Source: Tolypeutes matacus
Taxonomy: Eukaryota > Chordata > Mammalia > Cingulata > Chlamyphoridae
NCBI GenBank assembly: GCA_026826555.1
Contig: JAKSZT010053764.1
Location: 31,941,487 to 32,005,486 of the forward strand
Reading direction: 5' to 3'
DNA: 64,000 bases
The notes under the pieces were generated by a model, which saw nothing but the letters and a program-made list of their open reading frames with translations, had not been told where the DNA came from and did not search any database. The position numbers were made by a program, and so were the translations under genes. Shown here one piece after another: positions 34,926 through 45,263 of the stretch. Numbering within the stretch: the first letter of the stretch is position 1; every line of letters starts with the position of its first letter.

Positions 34926-36422
34926 TGTTTTAGTTTTCTGGCTGTTAAAACAAATACCACACAATAATTGGCTTAAACAATGGGAATGTGTTGGATCACA
35001 GTGTTGGGTAATTTTGGTTTTGTTCTTCTAGAGATAACCTTTATTTTTAGAGAAGTTCAAGATTTGCAGAAAAATTACACCAACAGTATAGCTAGGAAAA
35101 GTCCAAAATCAAGGTATCATCAAGGTGTGATGCGTTCTACCTGAAGACTGTGGCATTCTAGGGCTGGCTGCCAGTGATCCTTGGTTCTTGGCTTTTCTGT
35201 CACATGTCAATGCTCATGGCTGCCTTTCTCGGCTTCTCTGGGTTCCGATGACTTCTGGTTTTTCCCATGGCTTTCTCTCTCTGTGTCTGAATTTCATTCT
35301 GCTTATAATATAAGGACTCCAGTAATAGGATTAAGACCCATGATAATTCAGTTAGGCCACATCTTAACTGAAGTAACCTCATCAAAAGGTCCTATTATGT
35401 GAATATCTCGCTGTCCTGATTTTGTGATAATCAGGGTAGGCTAAACATTCACTATATTAGAAACCATGCATGTGTCCCCAGACCTAGTTTTCCTTCCTAG
35501 GTCTGGGTTTTAGAATGCTGGTGATAAACTAAGCCTGATTTATTATATGACCATCTTGTATGGGAAAAGACTGTAAGTTTGGATATCTTTGGTCAACCTT
35601 AAGTATAGCAGGGGGGCGGATGTGGCTTAGGTGGATGGGTGTCCATCTCCTTTTGGAGGACCTGGATTCAATCCCCAGGACATCCTGATAAAAATAAAAA
35701 AATAAAAATATAGAATGCGCGTGGGCCACCAGGCCCTGTGCGTGGGTGAGCCACCAGACCCCGGGTGAGCGGCCAGGCCCCGTGTGCAGGTGTGCTGCCA
35801 GGCCCCACAAGCCACACAGCAAGATGATGACATAACAGGAGAGTGACACAAGGGAGAGCCAAGACGAGACGCATCAAAAAAAACAGGAACTAAGGTGGTG
35901 CAGGCAGTAGGATGCCTCTCTGACTTTAGAGATTCCAAGGATCAAATCCCAGTGAAGATGGGAGGAGAAAGATAAGAGAGGGCAGAAAACGGACACAGAG
36001 AGTTGCCCAGTGAAAGGACACAGAAACAGCAAAAACGGGGGCAGGGGGAGGGGGGTGTAAAAATGGATAAAAATAAATAAATAAATAAATAAATCCTTTA
36101 AAAAGTGTATAGGGGAGGAAGATACAGACTCTAGTTATCAGTAATACTTTGATGATGCTCTTTCATGATTTGTTAACAGATGTTTCACAACAATGGGGTG
36201 TGATGTGTGGGAGCCCTGTGTGATGTTATGCATGTTTGTTTTGTAAGTTCACAATGTTTACTGAACACTTATAGCTTATGTATGTTCATGTATGAATGAT
36301 ATACTTCAATAAATTGTTTTTTAAAAAAATAAAAGGTCCTATTTACAAAGGGTTCATACCCATAGGAATGGACTAAGTTTAAGAACATGTTTTTCTGGGG
36401 TGCATAGTTCCAAGTCACCACA
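34926..36422 (-). mobile_element. Solo LTR, MaLR-like (family 2), split by composite copy B
   Basis: The left part (34926-35396) runs TGTTTTAGTTTTCTGGCTG to 'catcaaaaggtcctatt'. The right part (36331-36422) resumes 'aaaaggtcctatttacaaaggg' to 'caagtcaccaca'. Flanks CTGGA / CTGGG fit a 5-bp duplication with one change. About 90 bp at 35020-35110 look like a small L1 3' fragment inside the LTR. Confidence 0.75.
35397..36330 (+). mobile_element. Composite retroposon, copy B (best-preserved ends)
   Basis: 934 bp inserted in the LTR above, with an exact 13-bp duplication AAAAGGTCCTATT at 35384-35396 and 36331-36343. The unique 5' segment (35397-35610) has perfect hairpin arms CCTGATT/AATCAGG (35415-35435) and CCAGACCTAG/CTAGGTCTGG (35478-35506). 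SINE unit 1 starts near 35611, with 'ctggattcaatccc'. The linker VNTR lies at 35722-35815, about 4 units. Unit 2 starts near 35885, with 'ggatcaaatccc'. A 'aaataaataaataaataaatcc' tail follows at 36074-36099. The L1-like 3' segment spans 36125-36313, AATAAA lies at 36308-36313, and a short A-rich end follows. Confidence 0.88.
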
Positions 36423-37395
36423 CTGGGTAAAATGAAAGAACTGAAATACAGAATGGAAATAAATTTTCTGTATTAATATTAGATTTATTGATATTGATAA
36501 GTAAAATGTTGGGAATATACTATGAAGTACTTAGGGAAAAAGGGCCATAATATATGCAACTTATTCTCAAATACTCAGGAAAAAAGATTAATAATTCTAC
36601 GTATATATAAAGAGTAAATAAATGTGACAAAATGTTTTTTAAAAACATACAAGAATATTTGCAACATTTCTGTAAGTTTTCAATTATTTCCAAATAAGAT
36701 ATATTTTTTCAATTGTCCACAAAACTCCTAGGAGACTTAGGTCTTGTAGACACCAAATAAAAATATAAAGTAGGAGTGAGGCATGGGACTGGAAACATGA
36801 GATTGGTTACTAATTGGGTCATTAGACCTCCTTCCTGGGTTCCCACCATTGAGCAGCTACATTAGCCTCCTTCTTTCTACCTTCTCCCCACCCTTATATC
36901 CCTCAATGGAATACAGAGTTAATGATTAATCTTTACACAAATGGAACTCCAGAGGCTTTGAGCACAGGAATCCAAGTAAAATAGAGGGTGGTGGAGGTAT
37001 AGGAATTGCCTGAAAGTACATTTAGAACTGGAGTACATTCTTAACCACCCACCTCAAGCACAAACCACTGTGTCAAAAATTCGAGCAGCCAGCTACATAA
37101 GCCAAAGCAGAAGATACCTCAGTGCCTGTTCATGGAAATTTAAGAGTCCCAGAGAAAAACCCTCCAAATATGAATATTTTAGTGCCCCCCCCCAAAAAAA
37201 AAGCTCAACACACAATCCCCCTGAAGTTAAATACATATGCTACCACACAGAGTCTCCAAGAATTTAAGACCTTACTATTGAAGATGAGCAGAAACCCAAA
37301 GATCATACATTTAAGAAACTCCTCCAATGTGAAAGACTAAGACTCAAATGAACAAAAAATAGAACTCAGGGGAAACAAAGACAAAAAAGAAGCTG
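36423..37395. other. No gene recognised
   Basis: No coding signal. It includes a C9-A9 junction near 37190. Confidence 0.5.
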
Positions 37396-37407
37396 AAGAA
37401 AACTTTA

Positions 37408-37683
37408 GGAAGAGGATGTGGCTCAATTGGTTGGGCTCCCATTTACCATATGGGAGGCCCCAGGTTCGATTTCTAGGGCCTTCTGGTGAAGGCAAGCCGG
37501 CCCGCGCAGCACAGTGAGCTGACAGCCCGCGCGGTGCAGTGAGCTGATGCAGCAAGATGATGCAACAAAGGGAGACAAGCAGACACAGAAGAGTGCGCAG
37601 CAAATGGACACAGCGAGCACAAGCAGCAAGGAGGTGAGGGGTGGGGATAAGTAAATAAATAAAATAAATCTTAAAAAAAAAAA
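37408..37683 (+). mobile_element. DAS-type tRNA SINE
   Basis: 'ggaagaggatgtggctcaat', B box 'ccaggttcgattt' (about 37461), CpG-rich body ('cggcccgcgcagcacagtgagctgac'), 'gtaaataaataaaataaatctt' and A14. Duplication AAGAAAACTTTA at 37396-37407 and about 37684-37695. Confidence 0.9.
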
Positions 37684-37695
37684 AAAGAAAACTTT

Positions 37696-38559
37696 AAAAG
37701 GAAACTACTATAATTATTACCCTCAGAAGTAACAAAATAGACTGTATATTTGAAACATGAGTAAACTATTACAAAAATTAAACAGCAAAACATAAGCACT
37801 CAAAATTTAAAAATAATTTCCAAAAGTAAAACTTTTATAGATAGCATCACAAATAAACTTTTTAAAATTTTCACAAAGATATGAACTGAAAAAACAAAAA
37901 AGAAAAGAGAAAAGATTAGAAAATTAGAGGCTTGGTCCAAGAAGACAAGCATCACACTAAGTATGTTGACATTTCAGAAAGGGAGAAGGGAGAAAAATTA
38001 TTTTATAAATATATCCTATAATATGGTCAAACATGAAGGGCTGAGCTTCAAATTTTAAAGGACCACTGAATACCAAGAAAAAATCCACAGCAAGGCACGC
38101 CCACAGGAAATTTCAGAGAACCCAAAATAAAAAGAGAATACTTAAAGTGTCAGGAGGAAAATCATAGATAACCAATGATAGGGAAACCATAATTGCATTG
38201 GATTTCTCAACGGTACCCATGGAAGCCAGGGTCCAGTGAAGAATGCTGCCAAAATTCTAACTGAAAATTATTTCCAACCTAGTAATCGCTACTTTGACAA
38301 ACTATGAGTTTCAGACAGTCAGGTCTCAAAAAATTTGCCTTCTTTGCACTCTTCATTAGGAAGCTTCTGGAGGATGTGTCACTCCTAAAATGAGAAGGAA
38401 AAACAAACAAGAAAAAGGAAAACTTGGCATCCAAGAAATGGGATCCTAGTATAAGAGCACATGGAGTGAAAGCCCCTGAGTGTCAGCTGTGATGCAGATC
38501 TAGAAAACAAGTCCTTGATATTGAATAGGAGGATGGAAAACTCTCCGAGAGGCATTTTC
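37696..38559. other. No gene recognised
   Basis: A-rich sequence with no supported gene or named repeat. Confidence 0.45.
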
Positions 38560-38971
38560 AAGCAGAAGGAGCACTGGGTGCATGAGGACAGAGATGAAAA
38601 TTCCTAATACATTCCAGGAAGTGGTGTAGGTGGGAGAATTTGGAGCATGGGTGCATGTGGCAGTGTGATGGAGGAGGAAGCAAGAGTGGAGAGAGTTACC
38701 AGGTCACAGAGGGCCTTGCAAACTCATGTGGAATTTTGGACTTGATCTTGGGAAGTCATGGAAGGACTTTCAGCAGGCAATGACATGGGCGCATGGCGTT
38801 TTCAGAAAGACCACTTTGCCAAAAAGGAGAGAATGGATTACAGGAGGCAAAAACTGATGAAAGGGGTTCTGTTAGGAAATTGTCACATCCAAGTATCAGC
38901 CAAGACAATGGCCTGAAGTAGGACACTGCAGTAGGGATGGAGAGAAGGGAAGATTACTAAAATGCAGAATC

Positions 38972-40009
38972 TTGCGATTATTCTCACTGTCCTGATTTTG
39001 TGATAATCAGGGTAGGCTAAACATTCGCTATATTAGAAGCCATGCATGTGTCCCCAGACCTAGTTTTTCTCCCTAGGTCTGGTTTTTAGAATGCTGGTGA
39101 TAAACTAAGACTGATTTATTATATGACTAACTTTGGGTATCTTTGGTCAACCTTAAGAGATAAGCAAGGAGATAGATGTGGCTTGGGTGGTTGGGCATCC
39201 ATCTCCTATATGGAGGGACCTGGGTTCAACCCCTGGGACTTCCCAGTAAAAATTAAAAAAAGAAAAATATAGAAGGTACGTGGGCCACCAGGCCCCATGT
39301 GTGGGTATGCCGCCAGGCCCCGCGAGTGGGTGAGCTGCCAGACCCTGTCCATGGGTGAACCACCAGACCCCGCGCGCGGGTAAGCCGTCAGGCCGTGTCC
39401 GTGGGTGAGCTGCCAGGTCCCGTGCACGGGTGTGCTGCCAGGCCCCATGAGCAGGTGAGCCGCCAGGCCCCGTCCACGGGTGAGCCACTAGGCCCTGCAT
39501 GTAGATGATGATGTAACAGGAGAGTGATACAAGGGAGAGCCAAGACTAGATACACTGAAAAACCAGGAACTAAGTGGTGCAGGCAGTAGTAGGACGCCTC
39601 TCTCCCACATCGGCTGTTCTGAGGATCGACTCCCAGTGAAGACAGAAGGAGAAGGATGAGAAGAGAGGGCAGGAAACGGACATAGAGAGTTGCCCAGCAA
39701 ATGGACACAGAAACAGCAAAAACATGAGAGGGGGGTAAAAATGGATAAAAGTAAATAAATCCTTAAAAAAATGTATACAGGAGGAAGATTAGGACTATAG
39801 TTAGTAGTAATACATTGACAATGCTCTTTCATGATTTGTTAACACATGTTTCACAACAATATCCATGGGGGGGTAATGTGTGGGAACCCTGTATGATGTT
39901 ATGCATGTTTGTTTTGTAAAATTACAATGTTTAATGAACACTTATAGTTTATGTATGTTCATGTATGAATGATATACTTCAATAAATTGTTTTTAATAAA
40001 TAAATAAAT
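38972..40009 (+). mobile_element. Composite retroposon, copy C (expanded VNTR)
   Basis: 1038 bp. Starts TTGCGATTATTCTCACTG. Hairpins CCTGATT/AATCAGG (38991-39011) and perfect CCAGACCTAG/CTAGGTCTGG (39054-39082). SINE unit 1 starts near 39166, with 'gggttcaacccc'. The VNTR spans 39281-39502 with nine units. Unit 2 starts near 39566, with 'ggatcgactccc', and a 'gtaaataaatcc' tail follows. The L1-like 3' segment spans 39790-39986 with AATAAA at 39981-39986. The tail is (AAAT)n, not pure A. Flanks AAAATGCAGAATC (38959-38971) and AAAATGTGGAATC (40010-40022) match at 11 of 13. Confidence 0.87.
39281..39502 (+). repeat. 25-bp VNTR inside composite copy C
   Basis: Nine tandem units of consensus GGGTGAGCCGCCAGGCCCCG plus about five variable bases, 25 bp each. 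Units differ by substitutions, mostly at CpG sites. The same unit occurs about 4 times in copy B, once in copy A and about twice in the dimeric SINE at 43672. A unit length not divisible by 3 argues against coding. Confidence 0.9.
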
Positions 40010-40490
40010 AAAATGTGGAATCCATTGGACTGGGGGAGGAATTGGCTGTTGGGTACAGTGGTGAGAGGATGTTAACACAACTCACAGCTTCTGTTTTGGG
40101 CACTTATGTGTCTAGTGGTGCCATTTGCTGAGACTGGGACTGCAAAAGGAAGATCAGTTTTGAAGGTGAAAAGGAGGGCCCAAATTCGATCATATACCAA
40201 TGGTATATCAAATTGGAGGTGACTACCAAAAATATGGGTCAGGAGATCAGAAGAACAATCTGGGCTAAGCATGTAGAATGGGAAGTCACCAGTGTATCCA
40301 CGTGCAGATTATTAGGGAAGACTGTGAAGGGAGGGAAGCAAGGAAATGATCAAGGCTGGAACATGGAGAAACCCATGTTTAAGGGATGGACAAAAGAAGA
40401 ACCTGAAATAGACTTTGAAAATGAAATGCCAAGGGCTGGAGGTGGATGAGCAAAATCAGTGAGCAACAATGTTTGATAAAGATGCTGTGA

Positions 40491-40727
40491 GGACTTTTGA
40501 TGGGTTGTACAAAGCAGAGGACTGTATAACACAGAGAACCCCATAGTGAATGATTAACATGGTTACAGTACAAAGATGAAATGAATTATAACAACATACA
40601 ATACTAATACATGGTGTTAATAATAGGGTGGTTTGTGGGAAAAAAATACACCAAATATAAGCTATAGACTATAGATAGCAGTAAAAACAAAACAAACAAA
40701 AGAAAAGGAAAAAAAAAAAAAAAAAAA
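40491..40727 (+). mobile_element. Severely 5'-truncated L1 3' end
   Basis: It carries 'gactgtataacacagagaacc' and 'gctatagactatag', which are L1 3' UTR words, then an A-rich tail (40683-40727). The exact 13-bp duplication AAAGATGCTGTGA lies at 40478-40490 and 40728-40740. It is only about 190 bp plus tail. Confidence 0.85.
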
Positions 40728-40794
40728 AAAGATGCTGTGACGGGGAGTTAAGGGTAGAGAATGGCCGACAAGAACAGGAGAGCGAAGAAGCTGG

Positions 40795-40960
40795 AGGTAA
40801 GCATGCTGAGTACTTGCTGGGAGCCAGGGCTCTGCTATGTACTTTATACACATGAGCTCCTTTCACCTCCACAATAGTCTTTCAAGGTGGATGTAGTTAT
40901 CACCACTTCAAGCATGAAGAAACTGAGGAGCTGAGATGTCAGCAGCTCACTCAAGTCACT
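40795..40960 (+). mobile_element. MIR SINE relic
   Basis: 'gagtacttgctgggagccagg', 'tactttatacacatgagctcc', 'atgaagaaactgaggagctgag', 'cactcaagtcactgctggg'. Confidence 0.75.
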
Positions 40961-41134
40961 GCTGGGAGTGGCACTGTGGGGACCCCAAATCCTACTCAGG
41001 AGACTCAGTTCCCTTCTGCCTGCCTAGCTCCTCATAAACACTAACTGTTGCTAAAGTCCAGCCACAGTGTCACATCTTCTAGGATGACTTTTTCTACCCC
41101 AGTCCCCAGCCCACACTGGGGCTCTGTGTGGCCA

Positions 41135-41345
41135 GATCCTAAGGTGGAATTGAGGTTCACAACCCAGACTCTGGAGCATAATTGCTGGAGTTCAAACTAG
41201 CTCCAGTGATCACCAGCTCATGACCTTTTTACCTGACCTCTCAGGGCCTCTGCTTCTTCACTTTTGAAGGAGGGTGGATGACAGTGTCTAGCAGTTATGT
41301 GAAACTCTTAGAACCAGGCTAAGTATATAATAAACATTTATAATA
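41135..41345 (+). mobile_element. MIR SINE relic
   Basis: 'cagactctggagcataattg', 'ctgacctctcagggcctctgc', 'gaaggagggtggatgacag'. Fits the full MIR consensus order, diverged. Confidence 0.7.
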
Positions 41346-41369
41346 ATAACAAAACTCAAATACTAATTA

Positions 41370-41520
41370 ATATATGCCCGGCACAATTCAAAATAATATA
41401 TATTCATTAGATCCTCATAACAAATTTATGATGAAAGAACGATTATTATCCCCTTCTTACAAATGAAGAAACTGGGGCATAAAGAGGTTAAAGTAATCAT
41501 CAAAAATCATATGGCATAAA
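41370..41520 (+). mobile_element. MIR SINE relic
   Basis: 'catatgcccggcacaattc'-type start, then 'cattagatcctcataac', 'gattattatcccc', 'aaatgaagaaactggggca', 'agaggttaaagtaatc'. Confidence 0.75.
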
Positions 41521-42956
41521 AATTATTTGACAGTAGTATTCTCATGTGCACAGCCCTACAGAGTCTGTTTATTTCTTCTGTTTATTCCTCAACCCCAGCA
41601 CTCATCACATTGAATTGTGGGTCTTCAGTATTTGCTTTTCTGTCTCATAGGACTGAACAAGGCCAAGGCCTTATTCACCTTTGTATCTGAGCCAGAACTG
41701 GCTTCTTAGGCAGGTGTGCAGTGTCCTGTGCTCAGGAAGGCCCCATGCTCAGAAGGGCCTCATGCTCAGGCCCACACTTGATTTAATGCCCTGCTGTTGT
41801 CATCGTGAAATTCTTATTAATTATTTCTTTCAACTTGTGTTTTCTAAGTGAAGCCTAATGGGACAACAGAGCAGGTGTGTAAGCAGAGGAGACACATGCA
41901 ATAGGCACATCCACTGTTCCTTGCTGCCCCGTTCACATACAATTGAGATGACCCATGACCACAGAATTCAGGTGGACCCATGATGCATGGGAGTCCAGTA
42001 AGATGCAAAGTGAGTTACCTCTATAGCTGAGTCAGACACAATTCATTCCCATTCCTGCCAGTGGCCACCCATGGTTTCCTTTCTAACCACAGCTTGCTTC
42101 CGACACAGAAAGAAAGCAAGGAACCCTATCATATCCTTCATTATGCATTTACTTCCCTGTATTAGCCAATTGCTTACACTGAAAATGACATAGAAGGAAA
42201 GGTAAGATAAGGCAACCCACAGTTCCTTTCCGTTTCAGTCCTTCTTTACACATTAGTAAGCTGGAGTTAGAGAACCATGATAGAATGTGCACATATTAAG
42301 AACTGAAATTAACTGTTTAGTTACTTTTGTGCAGCATTTCCACTGTTTAGATTAAAACAAAATACATATGTATGTATGATCTATGAAATATGAAGTATGT
42401 AATATTTGGTGATTTCCTCATACGCAAAAAACTCTTATATTTGCATTTATTGTATACTGGCATTACACAAAATAAAGATGAATGATTAGCTACATGCTAA
42501 TAATGTAAAATTTGAATTTTTCTTTATTTAGAATGACAGTCAAAAGCAAGCAAAAAAACCCACAATGACAAGTCAATAGAAAGATTTGGTAAGAAAGGAA
42601 AAAGTTGCATATTTTAGTACCATTAACTCCACTTTTTTCCTACATTTTGAACAAGGGGCCCTGCATTTCTATTTTACAAAGGGCCCCATAAATTATGGAG
42701 CCATTCCTTCACATAAATTTAGAAACTTGTAGGTTGAAAAGTTCTGACAAGGTTATCCACCTCCTCCTCCAACAAGCACAGATTGTTTTTGTTATTTTTT
42801 AATTATGCAAGTGACTCAGATTGGGTCCCCAGAGGCAGACCCTTAGAGAGGAACTATTCTGAGAAAATCCAGGGGACCTGGAATGCAAGGAGGCCAGAAA
42901 AAGGGTACAATTTCAAGAAGAGCCCCTTGAAGTCAAATAAAGTAATTCAGGCTGTG
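41521..42956. other. No gene recognised
   Basis: 1.4 kb without a supportable gene. 42810-42955 may be an old LTR or LINE piece, but I cannot assign it. Confidence 0.5.
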
Positions 42957-43370
42957 CCTTAGTTTACCTTATGCTGCGGTCACAGATAACATACCATGGG
43001 TTAGCTTAAGAATGGGAATTAATTAGCTCACGGTTTTGGAGGGTGGAAGGCCTGCTTCCTCCCGGGTCTGTAGCATTCTGGCTGGCCAGCAATCCTTCAG
43101 TTCCTTGGCTTTCCTGTCACAGAGTGATATCATCTCCTTTCTCTTCTGGGTTCCACTGACTTCCAGCTTCTAGCGCCTCCCCAAGGCTCTCTCTCTCTGT
43201 CTGAATTTCTTCAGCTTGTTAAGGGACTCTAGGAATCAGATTAAAGCTTACCCTCATTCAGTAAGGCCACACCCTAACTAAAACACCATCTCCAAGAGAT
43301 CCCATTTACAATGGGCTTATACTCACAAGAATGTAGACTCAGACAAATAACATGTGTTTTGGTGTGGTTT
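42957..43370 (-). mobile_element. LTR, MaLR-like (family 2), incomplete
   Basis: The plus strand has 'tgccttagtttaccttatgctgcggtcacag', 'ggtctgtagcattctggctgg', 'ctgacttccagcttctag', 'cacaccctaactaaaac', 'catttacaatgggcttatac'. This is the family-2 LTR order in antisense, with the right end decayed. Confidence 0.7.
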
Positions 43371-43671
43371 TTTTTTAAAGATATTTTTACTACACCAATA
43401 TAAATGCCATACAGCCTGCTACACCATGTTGTATTTTTAAGAGTAAACAATGGGTGAGAAACTAGAATTTTAGGTATACATATAATTTATTATAAAAGAG
43501 ATTTTTATAGATAAATATACATATAAAAAGAATTGAAAAAACTAAAAGTGGAAATATTAACATCAATAGACTTTATTCTGTGATGTATGGTGTTACTATT
43601 ATAATTTTCCTTACATTTTTCTGTATGTTTTAAATCAAAGAAAAAATATTATACATCAAGAATACATCATA

Positions 43672-44123
43672 GGGGGCGGATGTGGCTCCAATGGTTGGGC
43701 GTCCGTCTGCCATATGGAGGGACCTGGGTTCGATCCCTGGGACCTCCCAGTAAAATAAAAAATATATATATAGAAGGTGCATGGGCTGCCAGGCTATTTG
43801 TGCCGGTGAGCCTCCAGGCCCCGGGAGCCAGGCAGCAAGATGATGACATAACAGGAGAGAGAGAGACGCAGGGGAAAGACAAGACGAGATGCTTCGAAAG
43901 CTCTGAAAGCCAGGAACTGAGGTGGCGCAGGTGGCAAAACACCTCTCTCCTACATCTAAGGTCTCCAGGATTGAATCCTGGTGAAGACTGGAGGAGGAGG
44001 ATGAGAAGAGATGGCAGGAAACAGACACAAAGAATTGCCCAGTGATGGACACAAAACAGCAAATGGGGAAGGGGGGGTTTAAAATGGATGAAGTAAATAA
44101 ATAAATCTTAAAAAAAAAAAAAA
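43672..44123 (+). mobile_element. Stand-alone dimeric SINE with VNTR linker
   Basis: Unit 1 'gggggcggatgtggctcc' with B box 'gggttcgatccc' (about 43727). Linker with about two VNTR units (43785-43830). Unit 2 'ggaactgaggtggcgcagg' with 'ggattgaatcc' (about 43968). Tail 'gtaaataaataaatctt' and A15. The exact 14-bp duplication AAGAATACATCATA lies at 43658-43671 and 44124-44137. It lacks the unique 5' and L1-like 3' segments of the composites, so it moved on its own. Long frames on both strands here are compositional. Confidence 0.92.
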
Positions 44124-44137
44124 AAGAATACATCATA

Positions 44138-45083
44138 ATACGTTTAATATTTCTCTTATTGCTAGATACTGAGATACATTCTACTTCCCAATTCCAACCC
44201 TCACACTAGAGGAAAACTCATTTTTATGATGCACATCGTCAGGAAATATAGCATGCCCTCCTTTTCCACCCATCACCCTCATTTCAAGTTTGACTCTCCT
44301 CCTGGCCATAAGAAATGCAGATGGAGGTAAACCTTTTTTCCTACCATGAGTTCATTTCCAGTAGTCTGTGGATTGCCCAGATTGCTGAAGGAATGATGAT
44401 TGCAGGTGGAGGTCATATTTGTCATGAATATGTTTTTGTTTATCAAGGACTCAGCAAATGTGTCCACTATCTGGTGCCCATGGTGCCTCCAGAGGTGGTA
44501 TGCAGCTTCAAAACAATCATTTACTCAATGAATTGAACAGAGAAGATAAGTACTGCCCACCAGCAAGGTAAAAGTCTACATCTGGGTTTCCAAGTAGTTT
44601 CTCTTTCTTTGTGTGTTAGTCTTTGCATCAGAACATGGTGGCTTCATTGTTCATCATCATTTAAATTCCACTGATTGTGCATCAAAGGAAAGGAGGCCTG
44701 GACTAGGATGGTGAGAATAACATTTTCCTCCTCTTGAAGGTGAGGCCCTGGTGAACTTCACAGTATGTGGAGCAGAAACTGAAAATCTTCCTTGCTGAGG
44801 GCTGGTTCAAGTGGTGGAGAACCCTGCTCCTGTGCATCTTGATTCAGAAGAGGTTGTGAGTTTTACTGTAAATCTGTTGTTGGCAGATGTTGATTTAAAG
44901 GCTTGATGTTTCGAGATATTGCTGATTCAGTTGGTCAAATAGAAGAGACGGCTCTTCAGGTGACTGTGCCACTTGCTACTGCAGGTCTATTTCAGTGGGT
45001 CCTGGATGTCCAAGTGTCCCTCCAGGAGATTCCCATTCTACAATAAGACCTTGGCACCACTCATCCCATCAATGCATAAAGTT
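44138..45083. other. No gene recognised
   Basis: About 950 bp upstream of the U2 sequence. Nothing here aligns by eye to upstream KPNA7 or to any repeat I know. The end of the stretch, 'cccatcaatgcataaagtt', is the left flank of the chimera. Confidence 0.45.
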
Positions 45084-45263
45084 ATCACTTCTTGGCCTTT
45101 TGGCTAAGATCAAGTGTAGTATCTGTTGTTATCAGTTTATTTTTATTTTATTTTTTTACCGGGAGGTCCCGGGGATCGAACCCGGGTCCCTCCATATGGG
45201 AGACGGACGCCCAACCAGTTGAGCCACATCCGACCCCTGTTGTTATCAGTTTAACACCTGATA
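45084..45263 (+). pseudogene. RNU2: U2 snRNA 5' fragment (about nt 1-64), split by a SINE
   Basis: It starts at the exact U2 5' end with ATCACTTCTTGGCCTTTTGG and runs on through 'ctaagatcaagtgtagtatc' and 'tgttgttatcagttta'. After the SINE at 45140-45236 it resumes 'acacctgata'. U2 is the 188-nt spliceosomal RNA that pairs with the branch point. This copy keeps the branch-point recognition sequence GTGTAGTA but stops in the next stem, and lacks the Sm site and the 3' half. It then passes directly into KPNA7 coding sequence. A few differences from consensus U2 (for example ATCA for ATCG) show it is not a functional gene. Confidence 0.9.
45140..45236 (-). mobile_element. Monomeric tRNA-derived SINE inside the U2 fragment
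   Basis: A T-rich (TTTTA)n tail complement on the left, then the antisense tRNA-like unit 'gggatcgaacccgggtccc' and 'gttgagccacatccg'. It matches unit 1 of the dimeric SINE. It is flanked by an exact 17-bp duplication CTGTTGTTATCAGTTTA at 45123-45139 and 45237-45253, both copies being U2 sequence. Confidence 0.92.

Larger units (their letters stand above)
38560..40477 (+). mobile_element. Ancient interspersed repeat, split by composite copy C (family not assigned)
   Basis: 38640-38960 ('cacagagggccttgcaaac', 'gacttgatcttgggaagtcatggaagg', 'cagaaagaccactttgcc') and 40023-40460 ('gtggtgccatttgctgagactggg', 'ggaggtgactaccaaaaatatggg') look like successive parts of one old, purine-rich mammalian repeat. 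I recognise the pattern but cannot name it with confidence. Confidence 0.35.

Noticed and set aside
39153..39708. Overlapping minus-strand open frames of 80-115 codons with repeated Gly/Pro/His-rich peptide
   Set aside because: They read through the 25-bp VNTR and the SINE. The unit is not a multiple of three and there is no consistent start or domain, so this is compositional.
28681..40009. Segmental duplication as the explanation for the three composites
   Set aside because: Similarity stops exactly at different target duplications at each locus and flanks are unrelated.
43630..44136. A 168-codon minus frame and a 121-codon plus frame
   Set aside because: Both lie within a dimeric SINE with an exact target duplication. 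Similar peptides recur at every SINE copy.
44315..44536. Possible histone H2A.Z-like fragment (IAGGG in a 73-codon frame)
   Set aside because: Only a five-residue resemblance; surrounding residues do not fit.
45084..45263. Functional U2 snRNA gene
   Set aside because: Only the first third of U2 is present, it is interrupted by a SINE, and the Sm site and 3' stem-loops are absent.
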